Shown here one piece after another: positions 1 to 8,073 of a DNA stretch of 64,000 bases (within the stretch, counting starts at the first letter, position 1; each line of letters begins with the position of its first letter). Position numbers and translations under genes: made by a program. The stretch covers positions 1-64,000 of the forward strand of contig NZ_QKSD01000009.1 of NCBI RefSeq assembly GCF_003234085.1, written 5' to 3'. The stretch comes from Curtobacterium sp. MCPF17_052 (GTDB lineage: Bacteria; Actinomycetota; Actinomycetes; Actinomycetales; Microbacteriaceae). The notes beneath the pieces are model-generated. The model did no database searches. It saw only the letters and a list, made by a program, of their open reading frames with translations, and had not been told where the DNA came from.

Positions 1-77
1 CGCGTGGCGCCTCCGGCTCGCCGGGTACGAGGTCCCGCCCGCCCACGGACGCCTGAGCGTCGCTTCAGCCGGGTGCT
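1..77. other. Window edge with a 35-bp inverted copy of GT2 coding sequence
   Basis: Bases 1-35 are identical to the reverse complement of about 413-447, which encodes the AWRLRLAGYEV segment of the neighbouring glycosyltransferase. Read on the plus strand, frame 2 gives the same peptide. This may be the 3' part of a paralogous GT2 gene entering from the left, converging on the next gene, or an assembly or inversion artefact at the edge. After base 35 the similarity stops and no clear gene end can be defined. Confidence 0.35.
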
Positions 78-1109
78 TCAGCCGATCGGCTCGAGCGCCG
101 CCTCGACCCGCCGCCGGACCGCCGCGCCGACACCGTCACGACGCCGGGCGTGACGAGCGTGGCGGAGGACGGCAGGGGCCTCCCGGCAGAGGCGCCACCA
201 CGCGGCTGGTGTGAGCTGTGCCGAGCCCGGACGAAGCACGTCGCGGACCAGGCGCCCCACCGTCCGGAGGACGACCCGCAGGGCGAACCCGGCCGAGGCG
301 TTCCGCAGGACCACGGCCAGACGGTTCCGCATGCTCTGCGACCGGACGAGTGGAGAGTCGCTCCCCGAGCTGGCGGCGTGGCGGTGCACGACGACCGCAT
401 CGGGGGCGTGCCGGACCTCGTACCCGGCGAGCCGGAGGCGCCACGCGACGTCGAGGTCCTCGTAGTACATGAAGAGGGTCGGGTCGAACCCGCCGACCTC
501 CTCGAGCGGGCCGCGACGGAGGAACGCCGCTCCGCCGGAGAAGCCGAAGAGCGGCGCGGACTCCGGCCCGTCGTCCAGCGGCCGGAGCCAGTCGCGGTCG
601 CGTCCGTTGCCGGACCGGTCGAGCACCACACCGGTGCCGTTGACGAGGGTCTGCCCCACTTCTGCACGCCGCCAGCGTCGGCCGTCCGGCGCGACCAGGT
701 CGTCGGCAGACCGCCGGTCACCGGCTGCGACGGGGGCGAACCGGCCCTCGAGGACGACCGTCGCGGCGACGGCCGCGACCCGCGGTCCACCCGCGGCGAG
801 GACCGCCAGGCCACGGTCGAGGAACCCGTGGTCGGCGACCGCGTCGTTGTTCAGCAACACGACGACGTCACCCGAGGACGCCGCGATCCCCCGGACCACA
901 CCCCCGGCGAACCCTGCGTTGGTCGGGTCGGGGACGACGACGACCGCTGGGTGGTCGGCGCGGTAGGCGGCCACCGTGGCGTCGTCCGCCTCGTTGACGA
1001 CGAGCACCACCTCGACCGAGGCGTCGACCCGCTGGGACAACACGGAGGCGATCGCGCGGCGGGTGAGCTCGGGCTGGTGCCAGTCGATGATGACCACGGA
1101 GACGTCCAC
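78..1109 (-). CDS. Family 2 glycosyltransferase (rhamnosyltransferase-like)
   Basis: A 343-residue GT-A enzyme expected to move a sugar from a nucleotide donor onto a growing surface glycan at the inner face of the membrane. The GT2 fold is visible as VSVVIIDWHQ at residues 3-12, the metal-binding LNND near 86-89 and the acceptor-side motif FMYYEDLDVAWR near 213-224, a pattern typical of WbbL/RfbN-like rhamnosyltransferases. The GTG start is chosen because GGGAG lies nine bases upstream and the fold begins at once. It is divergent from the GT2-GT4 fusion, with a 100-bp intergenic region. Donor specificity is inferred only from the dTDP-rhamnose genes nearby. Confidence 0.85.
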   Translation of the reverse strand: MDVSVVIIDWHQPELTRRAIASVLSQRVDASVEVVLVVNEADDATVAAYRADHPAVVVVPDPTNAGFAGGVVRGIAASSGDVVVLLNNDAVADHGFLDRGLAVLAAGGPRVAAVAATVVLEGRFAPVAAGDRRSADDLVAPDGRRWRRAEVGQTLVNGTGVVLDRSGNGRDRDWLRPLDDGPESAPLFGFSGGAAFLRRGPLEEVGGFDPTLFMYYEDLDVAWRLRLAGYEVRHAPDAVVVHRHAASSGSDSPLVRSQSMRNRLAVVLRNASAGFALRVVLRTVGRLVRDVLRPGSAQLTPAAWWRLCREAPAVLRHARHARRRDGVGAAVRRRVEAALEPIG

Positions 1110-1152
1110 CGCGTCAGTCTCCCAGGTCACAGGTGTCCGGAGACCGCGTCGG

Positions 1153-1158
1153 TATAGT
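1153..1158 (+). promoter_or_regulatory. Putative -10 hexamer TATAGT
   Basis: TATAGT lies 51 bases upstream of the GTG of the GT2-GT4 fusion gene, in the divergent intergenic region. No good -35 is seen. The hexamer fits the actinobacterial TANNNT consensus and stands out in this G+C-rich spacer. Confidence 0.4.
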
Positions 1159-1209
1159 CGTACCCGCCTTCCGCAGGCACCCTCGCCAGCTGACGTATGG
1201 AGTCGTTCC

Positions 1210-3777
1210 GTGTCCACCTCCGCGCCCCGCGTGTCCGTCGTCGTCATCAACTTCCGGGGGACGGACGACACTCTCGAGTGCATCGCCCGCCTGAGCGAGG
1301 TCGACTGGCCGGCCGACCGCCTCGAGATCGTCGTCGTCGAGAACGGGTCCGGTGACGACAGCGAACAGCGGCTCCGGGCCGCGCTCGGTGCGCAGCAGAA
1401 CGTGAAGATCATCGTGTCCGCCGAGAACCTCGGCTTCACGGGCGGCAGCAACCTCGGTGCGCGCGAGGCGAGCGGTGACGTCGTCGCCTTCCTCAACAAC
1501 GACGCCAAGCCCGACGTCAACTGGGTCAAGGAGGGCATCGCCGGGTTCGCCCCGAGCCCCCGTGTCGCCGCCGTCGCCAGCAAGGTCCTCGACTGGGAGG
1601 GCAAGACCATCGACTTCGTCGAGTCCGGCCTCAGCTGGTTCGGCATGGGCTACAAGAACCACATCGCCGAGCTCGACGACGGCCGGTTCGACGAGCCGCA
1701 GGACCTGCTGTTCGGCACCGGCTCGGCGCTCTTCGTCCGCCGCGACGTCTTCCTCGAGGTCGGCGGGTTCGACGAGGGCCTGTTCATGTTCTACGACGAC
1801 GTCGACCTGGGATGGCGCCTCAACCTGCTCGGTTACCGGGTCCGATTCGCGCCGCGCTCGGTGGTCTACCACAAGCACCACGGCTCGATGAAGTCGTTCG
1901 GCGACCACCGCGAGATGTACCTGCTCGAGCGGAACGCCCTGCACCTGCTGTACAAGAACCTCTCCGACGAGAACCTCGGCGTCTTCCTGCCCGCTGCCCT
2001 CGCGCTGCTCGCCCGCCGCGCCGTCGCGAAGAGCGGTCGCGACTCCGAGGAGTTCGACATCCGCCGCTTCACCGGCGCCCCGGACGAGTTCGACCCGACG
2101 ACGCCGATGTCGAAGGAGGCGGTGGCCGGGCTGTACGCGCTCGACCAGTTCGTCTCGGACCTCCCCCGACTGTCGGAGGAGCGTCGCCGCATCCAGGGCC
2201 AGCGCGTGAAGACCGACAAAGAGGTCTTCCGCCTGTTCGGTGACGCCTTCAAGCCGCTGTTCGAGGACGGCTACTTCCTCGAGGGCTACCAGGCCATCAT
2301 CGAGGCCTTCGACGTCGAGCAGCCGATGCACCGCACCCGCGTGCTCGTCATCACCGGTGACGCCCTCGGCGAGAAGATGGCCGGACCGGGCATGCGGGCG
2401 TGGAAGATCGCCGAGGCGCTCAGCGAGCACAACGACGTCCGACTCGTGACCTGGAACGTCGCGAACCGGAAGACCGACCGCTTCGAGGTGTCCCGCGTCC
2501 CGCTCCAGCACGAGCGCGCCATGCGGGAGCACGAGGAGTGGGCCGACGTCATCTTCTTCCAGGGCTACGCGCTGCACCACTTCCAGACCCTGCAGAACTC
2601 GAACAAGATCATGGTCGTCGACCTCTACGACCCGATGCACCTCGAGCAGCTCGAGCAGGCCCGCGACAACGGTGACGTCGGCTGGCGGAACCAGGTGACC
2701 TCGACCACCGAGGTGATCAACCGGCAGCTCGAACGCGGCGACTTCTTCCTGTGCGCCTCCGAGCGGCAGCGGCTGTTCTGGCTCGGACAGCTCGCCGCGG
2801 TCGGCCGCATCAACCCCGACAACTACCTGGCAGACGACAACCTGCGGAAGCTCATCGCCATCGCACCGTTCGGCATGGACTCCACCCCGCCGGTGCACGA
2901 GCGCAAGGCGATCCGCGGGGTGACCCCCGGCATCAGTGAGGACGACAAGGTCGTCATCTGGGGCGGTGGCATCTACAACTGGTTCGACACCCCGTCGCTG
3001 GTCCGCGCGATCGCCAAGGTCGCCGAGACGCACGACGACATCCGACTGTTCTTCCTCGGCGTCGCACACCCGAACCCGGACGTGCCGGAGATGGCGATCG
3101 TGTCCGAGACCCGTCGCCTCAGCGACCAGCTCGGGCTCACCGGCAAGCACGTGTTCTTCAACGAGCAGTGGGTCGCCCTCGACGACCGCCAGAACTACCT
3201 GCTCGAAGCCGACGCCGGCGTCAGCACGCACTTCGCGCACATCGAGACGACGTTCTCGTTCCGCACCCGCATCCTCGACTACATGTGGGCGAACCTGCCG
3301 ATCGTCACCACCGACGGCGACAGCTTCGGTGACCTGGTGGCCGCCGAGGGCATGGGCGTCGCGGTCGAGGAGCGCGACGTCGACGGACTCGCCGCGGCCC
3401 TCGAGTCGATGCTGTACGACCCCGAGGCCGCGCAGGCCGCCCGCGACGCGGTGACCCGCGTCCGCTCCGACTTCACGTGGGAGCAGGCCCTCTCCCCCCT
3501 CATCGAGTTCTGCAAGGACCCGCACGTCGCCGCCGACCGCGCGCACGAAGCGGCGGTCCCGGCCGGGTCGCTCGCCGCGGCCGGACGCCCCCGTGTGCAG
3601 CTGAGCCCGGCGCGGCAGCGCGAGCTCCAGTTCCACCAGATCGCGAACAGCCGTCACGGCATCTCCCGGGACGTGCGCCTGGCCACCTGGTACCTCCGCG
3701 AGAACGGCGTCTCGGGGCTCCGGGACAAGGTCCAGAACCGTGTGCGCATCATGCGGGAGAGCAAGAACGGACGCTGA
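1210..3777 (+). CDS. Bifunctional GT2-GT4 glycosyltransferase
   Basis: An 855-residue protein joining two glycosyltransferase modules. Residues 8-300 form a GT2 domain (VSVVVINFRG at the start, FLNND at 94-98, MFYDDVDLGWR near 193-203). From about residue 375 a GT-B (GT4-like) module begins with RVLVITGDALGEK and runs to about 770. A basic tail of about 85 residues follows. GTG is preferred because GGAG is seven bases upstream and earlier codons lack GT similarity. It is followed after 69 bp by the Wzm/Wzt exporter genes, so it probably adds two successive sugars to the exported polymer. The linkages formed cannot be read from sequence. Confidence 0.88.
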   Translation: MSTSAPRVSVVVINFRGTDDTLECIARLSEVDWPADRLEIVVVENGSGDDSEQRLRAALGAQQNVKIIVSAENLGFTGGSNLGAREASGDVVAFLNNDAKPDVNWVKEGIAGFAPSPRVAAVASKVLDWEGKTIDFVESGLSWFGMGYKNHIAELDDGRFDEPQDLLFGTGSALFVRRDVFLEVGGFDEGLFMFYDDVDLGWRLNLLGYRVRFAPRSVVYHKHHGSMKSFGDHREMYLLERNALHLLYKNLSDENLGVFLPAALALLARRAVAKSGRDSEEFDIRRFTGAPDEFDPTTPMSKEAVAGLYALDQFVSDLPRLSEERRRIQGQRVKTDKEVFRLFGDAFKPLFEDGYFLEGYQAIIEAFDVEQPMHRTRVLVITGDALGEKMAGPGMRAWKIAEALSEHNDVRLVTWNVANRKTDRFEVSRVPLQHERAMREHEEWADVIFFQGYALHHFQTLQNSNKIMVVDLYDPMHLEQLEQARDNGDVGWRNQVTSTTEVINRQLERGDFFLCASERQRLFWLGQLAAVGRINPDNYLADDNLRKLIAIAPFGMDSTPPVHERKAIRGVTPGISEDDKVVIWGGGIYNWFDTPSLVRAIAKVAETHDDIRLFFLGVAHPNPDVPEMAIVSETRRLSDQLGLTGKHVFFNEQWVALDDRQNYLLEADAGVSTHFAHIETTFSFRTRILDYMWANLPIVTTDGDSFGDLVAAEGMGVAVEERDVDGLAAALESMLYDPEAAQAARDAVTRVRSDFTWEQALSPLIEFCKDPHVAADRAHEAAVPAGSLAAAGRPRVQLSPARQRELQFHQIANSRHGISRDVRLATWYLRENGVSGLRDKVQNRVRIMRESKNGR

Positions 3778-3806
3778 CGTCCGGCGGCCGCTCCCGGTCG
3801 CCGATG

Positions 3807-3812
3807 TACAGT
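3807..3812 (+). promoter_or_regulatory. Putative -10 hexamer TACAGT
   Basis: TACAGT lies 34 bases before the TTG start of the exporter permease, in the short gap after the GT2-GT4 gene, and would give a leader of about 28 bases containing the GAGGAAA ribosome site. No convincing -35 is present. Confidence 0.4.
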
Positions 3813-3846
3813 TGTCCGTCGCCCGCGTCGAATGTGAGGAAACACC

Positions 3847-4743
3847 TTGAGCAACATCGTCACCGAGCGGTTCGATCGGCTCCGTCAGGAGCGGATGATC
3901 CCGGCCGGTCGGCCGGCCACCGCCGTCATCGGGTCGATCCGCGAGGTCTTCGCCCACCGGCAGCTGCTCGACCTGTTGATCCGCCGTGACCTGAAGTCCC
4001 GCTACAAGGACAGTGCGCTCGGGTTCGCGTGGACGCTGATCCGTCCGCTCGTGCAGCTCGCGATCTACTACTTCGTGCTCGGCAAGATCCTCGGCGCGTC
4101 CCGCAACATCCCCGAGTTCGCCGTCTACGTCTTCGCCGGACTGACCCTCTACGGGCTGTTCAGCGAGATCGTGGCCGCGGGCACGGCGTCGATCGTCTCG
4201 AACGGCGGGCTGATCAAGAAGATCTACCTGCCGCGCGAGATCTACCCGCTGGCGAGCGTCGGGGCGGCGCTGTTCAACTTCGGCGTGCAGCTGGTCGTGC
4301 TCCTCGTCGCGACGCTCCTGCAGAGCGGGTTCGCCTGGATCCGGCCCGACCTGCTCTACTTCTTCCCGTCGACGCTGGTGATCCTGATCTGGGCGACGGC
4401 CCTGGCGCTGCTCCTCGCCGCCGCCAACGTGTACCTCCGCGACATGCAGTACCTCGTCGAGGTCCTGGTGCTGCTGCTGATGTGGGCCTCGCCCATCGTC
4501 TACAGCTGGCAGCAGGTCGCGAACGCTGCGCCGCAGTGGCTGCTCACGCTGTACACCGCCAACCCGATCACCCTCGCCGTCCTCGGGTTCCACCGGGCCT
4601 TCTGGACCGCCGGCCCGGACTCGGAGTACCCCTCGCACCTGCTCCTCCGCCTGGTCATCGCCGGCGTCGTCGGCCTCATCGCGCTGGTGCTGTGCCAGCG
4701 GGTGTTCGCCAAGCTGCAGGGCAACTTCGCCCAGGAGATCTGA
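3847..4743 (+). CDS. wzm: ABC-2 type polysaccharide export permease (Wzm-like)
   Basis: A 298-residue membrane subunit of an ABC exporter that moves lipid-linked polysaccharide or teichoic-acid-like polymer across the cytoplasmic membrane. The family hallmark LIRRDLKSRYKDSALGFAWT sits near residues 39-58, followed by about six hydrophobic spans. The rare TTG start is supported by GAGGAAA eight bases upstream and by the family start position. The stop is four bases from the ATG of the ATPase partner, so the two are co-translated. Substrate is inferred from the glycosyltransferase setting; O-antigen-like or rhamnan polymer are both possible. Confidence 0.9.
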   Translation: MSNIVTERFDRLRQERMIPAGRPATAVIGSIREVFAHRQLLDLLIRRDLKSRYKDSALGFAWTLIRPLVQLAIYYFVLGKILGASRNIPEFAVYVFAGLTLYGLFSEIVAAGTASIVSNGGLIKKIYLPREIYPLASVGAALFNFGVQLVVLLVATLLQSGFAWIRPDLLYFFPSTLVILIWATALALLLAAANVYLRDMQYLVEVLVLLLMWASPIVYSWQQVANAAPQWLLTLYTANPITLAVLGFHRAFWTAGPDSEYPSHLLLRLVIAGVVGLIALVLCQRVFAKLQGNFAQEI

Positions 4744-4747
4744 CCCG

Positions 4748-5986
4748 ATGACCCTCGACAACGTCACGCAGGAGACCCGCTCCCCGTTCTCGGACGCCCC
4801 CGCGGTCGTCACCGTGAAGAACGTCTCGAAGCGCTTCACGATCCGCAAGGACAACTCGCTCAAGGAGCGCGTCGTCACCCTGGGCCGCGCCGGACGTCGG
4901 CACAGCGAGGACTTCTGGGCGCTCAAGGACATCAGCCTCGACATCCCCGCCGGTACGACGATCGGTCTGCTCGGCCCGAACGGCTCCGGCAAGTCGACGC
5001 TGCTGAAGACCATCGGCGGCATCCTCGAACCGACCACCGGGTCCGTGGAGCGTCGCGGTCGCCTGGCCGCGCTCATCGAGCTCGGCGCCGGCTTCCACCC
5101 CGACCTGACCGGTCGCGAGAACGTGTACCTCAACGCCGCGATCCTGGGCCAGACGCAGGAGGAGACCGAAGCCCGCTTCGCCGACATCCTGCAGTTCTCC
5201 GGCATCGGCGACTTCATCGACACGCAGGTGAAGTTCTACTCATCCGGCATGTACGTGCGTCTCGCCTTCGCGGTCGCGATCAACACCGACCCGGACGTCC
5301 TGCTCGTCGACGAGGTCCTGGCCGTCGGTGACGAGCAGTTCCAGAAGAAGTGCCTCGACAAGATCCGCGAGTTCCAGGAGCAGGGCCGCACGATCATCCT
5401 CGTGTCGCACTCCCTCGGCCAGGTCCAGGAACTCTGCGACTCCGCCGTCGTGCTGCACCACGGCGAGGTCAAGTTCCAGGGATCGGCCCGCCTGGCCGTG
5501 AAGAACTTCCGCGAGATCCTCGAGGGACGCCGCGTCGCCGAGGCCGAGGCCGCGAACCCGGAAGAGGACGCGAACCCCGGCAAGGTCGAGCACGTCGAAC
5601 TCGAGATCCCCGGTCGCGCCCCCGGCGCCGAGCACCGCCACGGTGACGACCTCGTCATCCGCGCGACGTTCTCGCACGCCGACGTCCTGCCCGAGTGGCG
5701 GGCCGGCATCAAGATCGAGAACCACCTCGGCCACCCCGCCTTCGGCATCGACAGCCGACAGACCCGGGTACGGCACGACCCGCTCCGGGGTTCGGCCACC
5801 GTCGAGTGGCACCTCAGCGACCTGCGGCTCGGCGGCGGGCAGTACTTCGTGCACGTGTTCCTGGCCAAGCCGAACGGCGAGCACATCGTCATCGAGCGCG
5901 AGGCCGCCCGCTTCGTCGTCGTCGACGAGGACACCCAGTCGGGGATCGCCTGGACGAAGACCACCGAACGCCAGGTCAAGGGCTGA
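4748..5986 (+). CDS. wzt: ABC exporter ATPase with C-terminal carbohydrate-binding domain (Wzt-like)
   Basis: A 412-residue nucleotide-binding subunit that powers the adjacent Wzm-like permease. Walker A GPNGSGKST is at 76-84, the signature is the Wzt-type YSSGM instead of LSGGQ, and Walker B is VLLVDEVLAVGD. The ABC core ends near 260. Residues 285-412 form an extra beta-rich domain of the Wzt C-terminal type, which in characterised exporters recognises the modified non-reducing end of the polymer. Such a domain suggests that the polymer is assembled in the cytoplasm, carries a terminal cap and is then exported. It is followed two bases later by a GT4 gene. Confidence 0.92.
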   Translation: MTLDNVTQETRSPFSDAPAVVTVKNVSKRFTIRKDNSLKERVVTLGRAGRRHSEDFWALKDISLDIPAGTTIGLLGPNGSGKSTLLKTIGGILEPTTGSVERRGRLAALIELGAGFHPDLTGRENVYLNAAILGQTQEETEARFADILQFSGIGDFIDTQVKFYSSGMYVRLAFAVAINTDPDVLLVDEVLAVGDEQFQKKCLDKIREFQEQGRTIILVSHSLGQVQELCDSAVVLHHGEVKFQGSARLAVKNFREILEGRRVAEAEAANPEEDANPGKVEHVELEIPGRAPGAEHRHGDDLVIRATFSHADVLPEWRAGIKIENHLGHPAFGIDSRQTRVRHDPLRGSATVEWHLSDLRLGGGQYFVHVFLAKPNGEHIVIEREAARFVVVDEDTQSGIAWTKTTERQVKG

Positions 5987-5988
5987 CG

Positions 5989-7116
5989 TTGGGCGTACTC
6001 CCGGTGCTGGTCGACGCCACGTCGGTCCCGCCGAACCGAGGCGGCGTGGCACGGTACATCTCCGGGCTCCTCGCCGGGCTCGACGAACTCGACGAGCACG
6101 TCGACGTCGTGGCGAAGCCGGACGACGTCGCGTGGCTCTGTGGGCTCGCCCCGGGTCACCGGTACCACGCGGCTCCGGGCTGGACCGCCTCCCGACCGCT
6201 GCGCCTCGTGTGGGAGCAGACCGGCCTGGTCGCCCTGGCCCGACGGGTGGGGGCCGCCGTCCTGCACAGCCCGCACTACACGTTCCCGGTGATCCGGGCC
6301 TCCCGGACCGTCGTCACCCTGCACGACGCGACCTTCTTCAGCGACCCGGCGGCGCACTCGACGCTGAAGGTGCGGTTCTTCCGCGCGTGGACGCGACTGG
6401 CACGGCGCTTCGCCCGCGCCACTGTCGCGCCGAGCGCCGCGACCGTCAGCGAACTCGACCGGTTCGCCGGCCGACCGCGTCGCGCGACCGTCGTGGCACA
6501 CCTCGGCGTCGACCGTGCGCTGTTCCACCCGCCGACGGACGCCGACCTCGCCGCGTTCCGGGCGGCGCACGAGCTCGCGGCGGACGCCGAGTGGATCGCC
6601 TTCCTCGGGACCGTCGAACCGCGCAAGCGCGTGCCGGCCCTCATCGCGGCGCACCGGGCGCTCCGCGCGGAGCGGCCGGACGTCCCCGCGTTGCTCGTCG
6701 CCGGCGGGCTCGGCTGGGACGAGGCCGCCGAACGCGAGTTGACGGCGGCGGGTGACCGTCCGGGAGCCCCGCTGCGCTACCTCGGGTACCTGCCCGTCGA
6801 CGAGTTGCGGGCGCTGCTCGGCGGGTCGCGCATCGTGGCCTACCCGAGCATCGCCGAGGGCTTCGGCCTGCCGGTGCTCGAGGCGATGGCCTCCGGCGCC
6901 GACGTCCTGACCACCGACCGTCTCGCGATCCCGGAGGTCGGCGGCGACACCGTCACGTACACCGAGCCCGACGCCGAGCCCATCCGCGCTGCGCTGGCCG
7001 CTCTGCTCGACGCTGACCGCGCCGACCGCGCCGACCGGGTCGCCCGCGCACGTCAGCGGGCCGACGGCTTCTCGTGGGCTGCCTGCGCGCGGGCACACCT
7101 CGGGGTGTACCGGTGA
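5989..7116 (+). CDS. Family 4 glycosyltransferase
   Basis: A 375-residue GT-B enzyme. The N-terminal Rossmann domain shows the acceptor-site GGVARY near 16-21; the C-terminal domain has FLGTVEPRKR and the EX7E motif EGFGLPVLE near 287-295, which binds the nucleotide-sugar phosphate. The TTG start is chosen because AAGGG lies six bases upstream and the protein begins directly with the family core PVLVDATSVPPNRGG. It starts two bases after the wzt stop and overlaps the next GT2 gene by four bases (GTGA), so it belongs to the export operon. Likely donor GDP-mannose or similar, unproven. Confidence 0.87.
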   Translation: MGVLPVLVDATSVPPNRGGVARYISGLLAGLDELDEHVDVVAKPDDVAWLCGLAPGHRYHAAPGWTASRPLRLVWEQTGLVALARRVGAAVLHSPHYTFPVIRASRTVVTLHDATFFSDPAAHSTLKVRFFRAWTRLARRFARATVAPSAATVSELDRFAGRPRRATVVAHLGVDRALFHPPTDADLAAFRAAHELAADAEWIAFLGTVEPRKRVPALIAAHRALRAERPDVPALLVAGGLGWDEAAERELTAAGDRPGAPLRYLGYLPVDELRALLGGSRIVAYPSIAEGFGLPVLEAMASGADVLTTDRLAIPEVGGDTVTYTEPDAEPIRAALAALLDADRADRADRVARARQRADGFSWAACARAHLGVYR

Positions 7117-8006
7117 CCGCCGCCGCTGACGGCTCCGTCGGCGACGCCGCGCCCGCTGGGTCCGGTCCGCGTGCCGCCATCGTCACCGTCTCGTACAACT
7201 CCGGCGACGTCCTTCCGGCGTTCCTCGCCTCCGTGCCGGCAGCGAGCGCCGGAGCCGTCCCGGTGGTCGTGGCCGACAACGACTCGACCGACGCGGACGC
7301 GCTCCGCGCCGTGACCGAGGCCGCGGGTGCCCGGTTCCTGGCACTCGGTGAAAACCGTGGGTACGGCGGTGCGGTGAACCGCGCGGTCGCCACGCTCGGG
7401 CCGGAGGTCCGCTGGGTCCTCGTGTCCAACCCGGACGTCGTCCTCGAGCCGGGGGCGCTCGACCGGCTCCTCGCGACTGCGGAGGCCGACCCGGGCATCG
7501 GCGCGGCCGGTCCGCGGCTGCTCGAACCCACCGGCGAGGTGTACCCGTCCGCCCGGCTCGTCCCGTCCCTCCGGACCGGCCTCGGGCACGCGGTCTTCGC
7601 GAACGTCTGGCCCGGCAACCCCTGGACCCGGCGGTACCGCCAGGACGGCGAACACGACGGTCGTCGTGACGCCGGCTGGCTGTCCGGGGCGTGTGTCCTG
7701 GTGCGGCGCGACGTCCTCGACCGACTCGGCGGCTTCGACGAGGGGTACTTCATGTACTTCGAGGACGTCGACCTCGGCTGGCGCATCGGACGTCTGGGCC
7801 TCCGGAACGTCTACGAACCCGCAGCGACCGCCACCCACATCGGCGGGACCGCGACGCAGGGGTCCTCGGAGCGGATGCGCCGTGCCCACCACGAGAGCGC
7901 GTACCGGTTCCTGGCACGGAAGTACCCGGCGTGGTGGCTGTGGCCGCTCCGAGTCGTGCTGCGGGCTGCCCTGGCCGTGCGCGCCCACGCCACGAACACC
8001 CGCTGA
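7113..8006 (+). CDS. Family 2 glycosyltransferase (rhamnosyltransferase-like)
   Basis: A 297-residue GT2 protein whose GTG start overlaps the stop of the preceding GT4 by four bases. After an Ala-rich lead of about 18 residues it shows AAIVTVSYNSGDVLPAF, VSNPDVVLEPG (metal-binding region) and YFMYFEDVDLGWRIG near residue 210, the same acceptor-side signature seen in the first two GT2 proteins of the window. The C terminus is basic and may lie against the membrane. It most likely adds rhamnose or another 6-deoxyhexose to the polymer; the sugar is an inference from the rfb genes. Confidence 0.85.
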   Translation: MTAAADGSVGDAAPAGSGPRAAIVTVSYNSGDVLPAFLASVPAASAGAVPVVVADNDSTDADALRAVTEAAGARFLALGENRGYGGAVNRAVATLGPEVRWVLVSNPDVVLEPGALDRLLATAEADPGIGAAGPRLLEPTGEVYPSARLVPSLRTGLGHAVFANVWPGNPWTRRYRQDGEHDGRRDAGWLSGACVLVRRDVLDRLGGFDEGYFMYFEDVDLGWRIGRLGLRNVYEPAATATHIGGTATQGSSERMRRAHHESAYRFLARKYPAWWLWPLRVVLRAALAVRAHATNTR

Positions 8007-8011
8007 CACGG

Positions 8012-8017
8012 TATCGT
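8012..8017 (+). promoter_or_regulatory. Putative -10 hexamer TATCGT
   Basis: TATCGT lies just past the stop of the upstream GT2 gene, 56 bases before the next ATG. It could give the GT92-like gene its own transcript. No -35 match is evident, so this is a weak call. Confidence 0.3.
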
Positions 8018-8073
8018 CGGCCGATCCGACCGCCTCCCCCGGCGCCCTGAACCCGAACCCGGAAAGCCTTCCC

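Noticed and set aside
1114..5223. Very long open frame antisense to the glycosyltransferase and exporter genes
   Set aside because: It is stop-free only because G/C-rich third positions on the coding strand suppress stops; it has no start signal, no domain motif and opposes well-supported genes.
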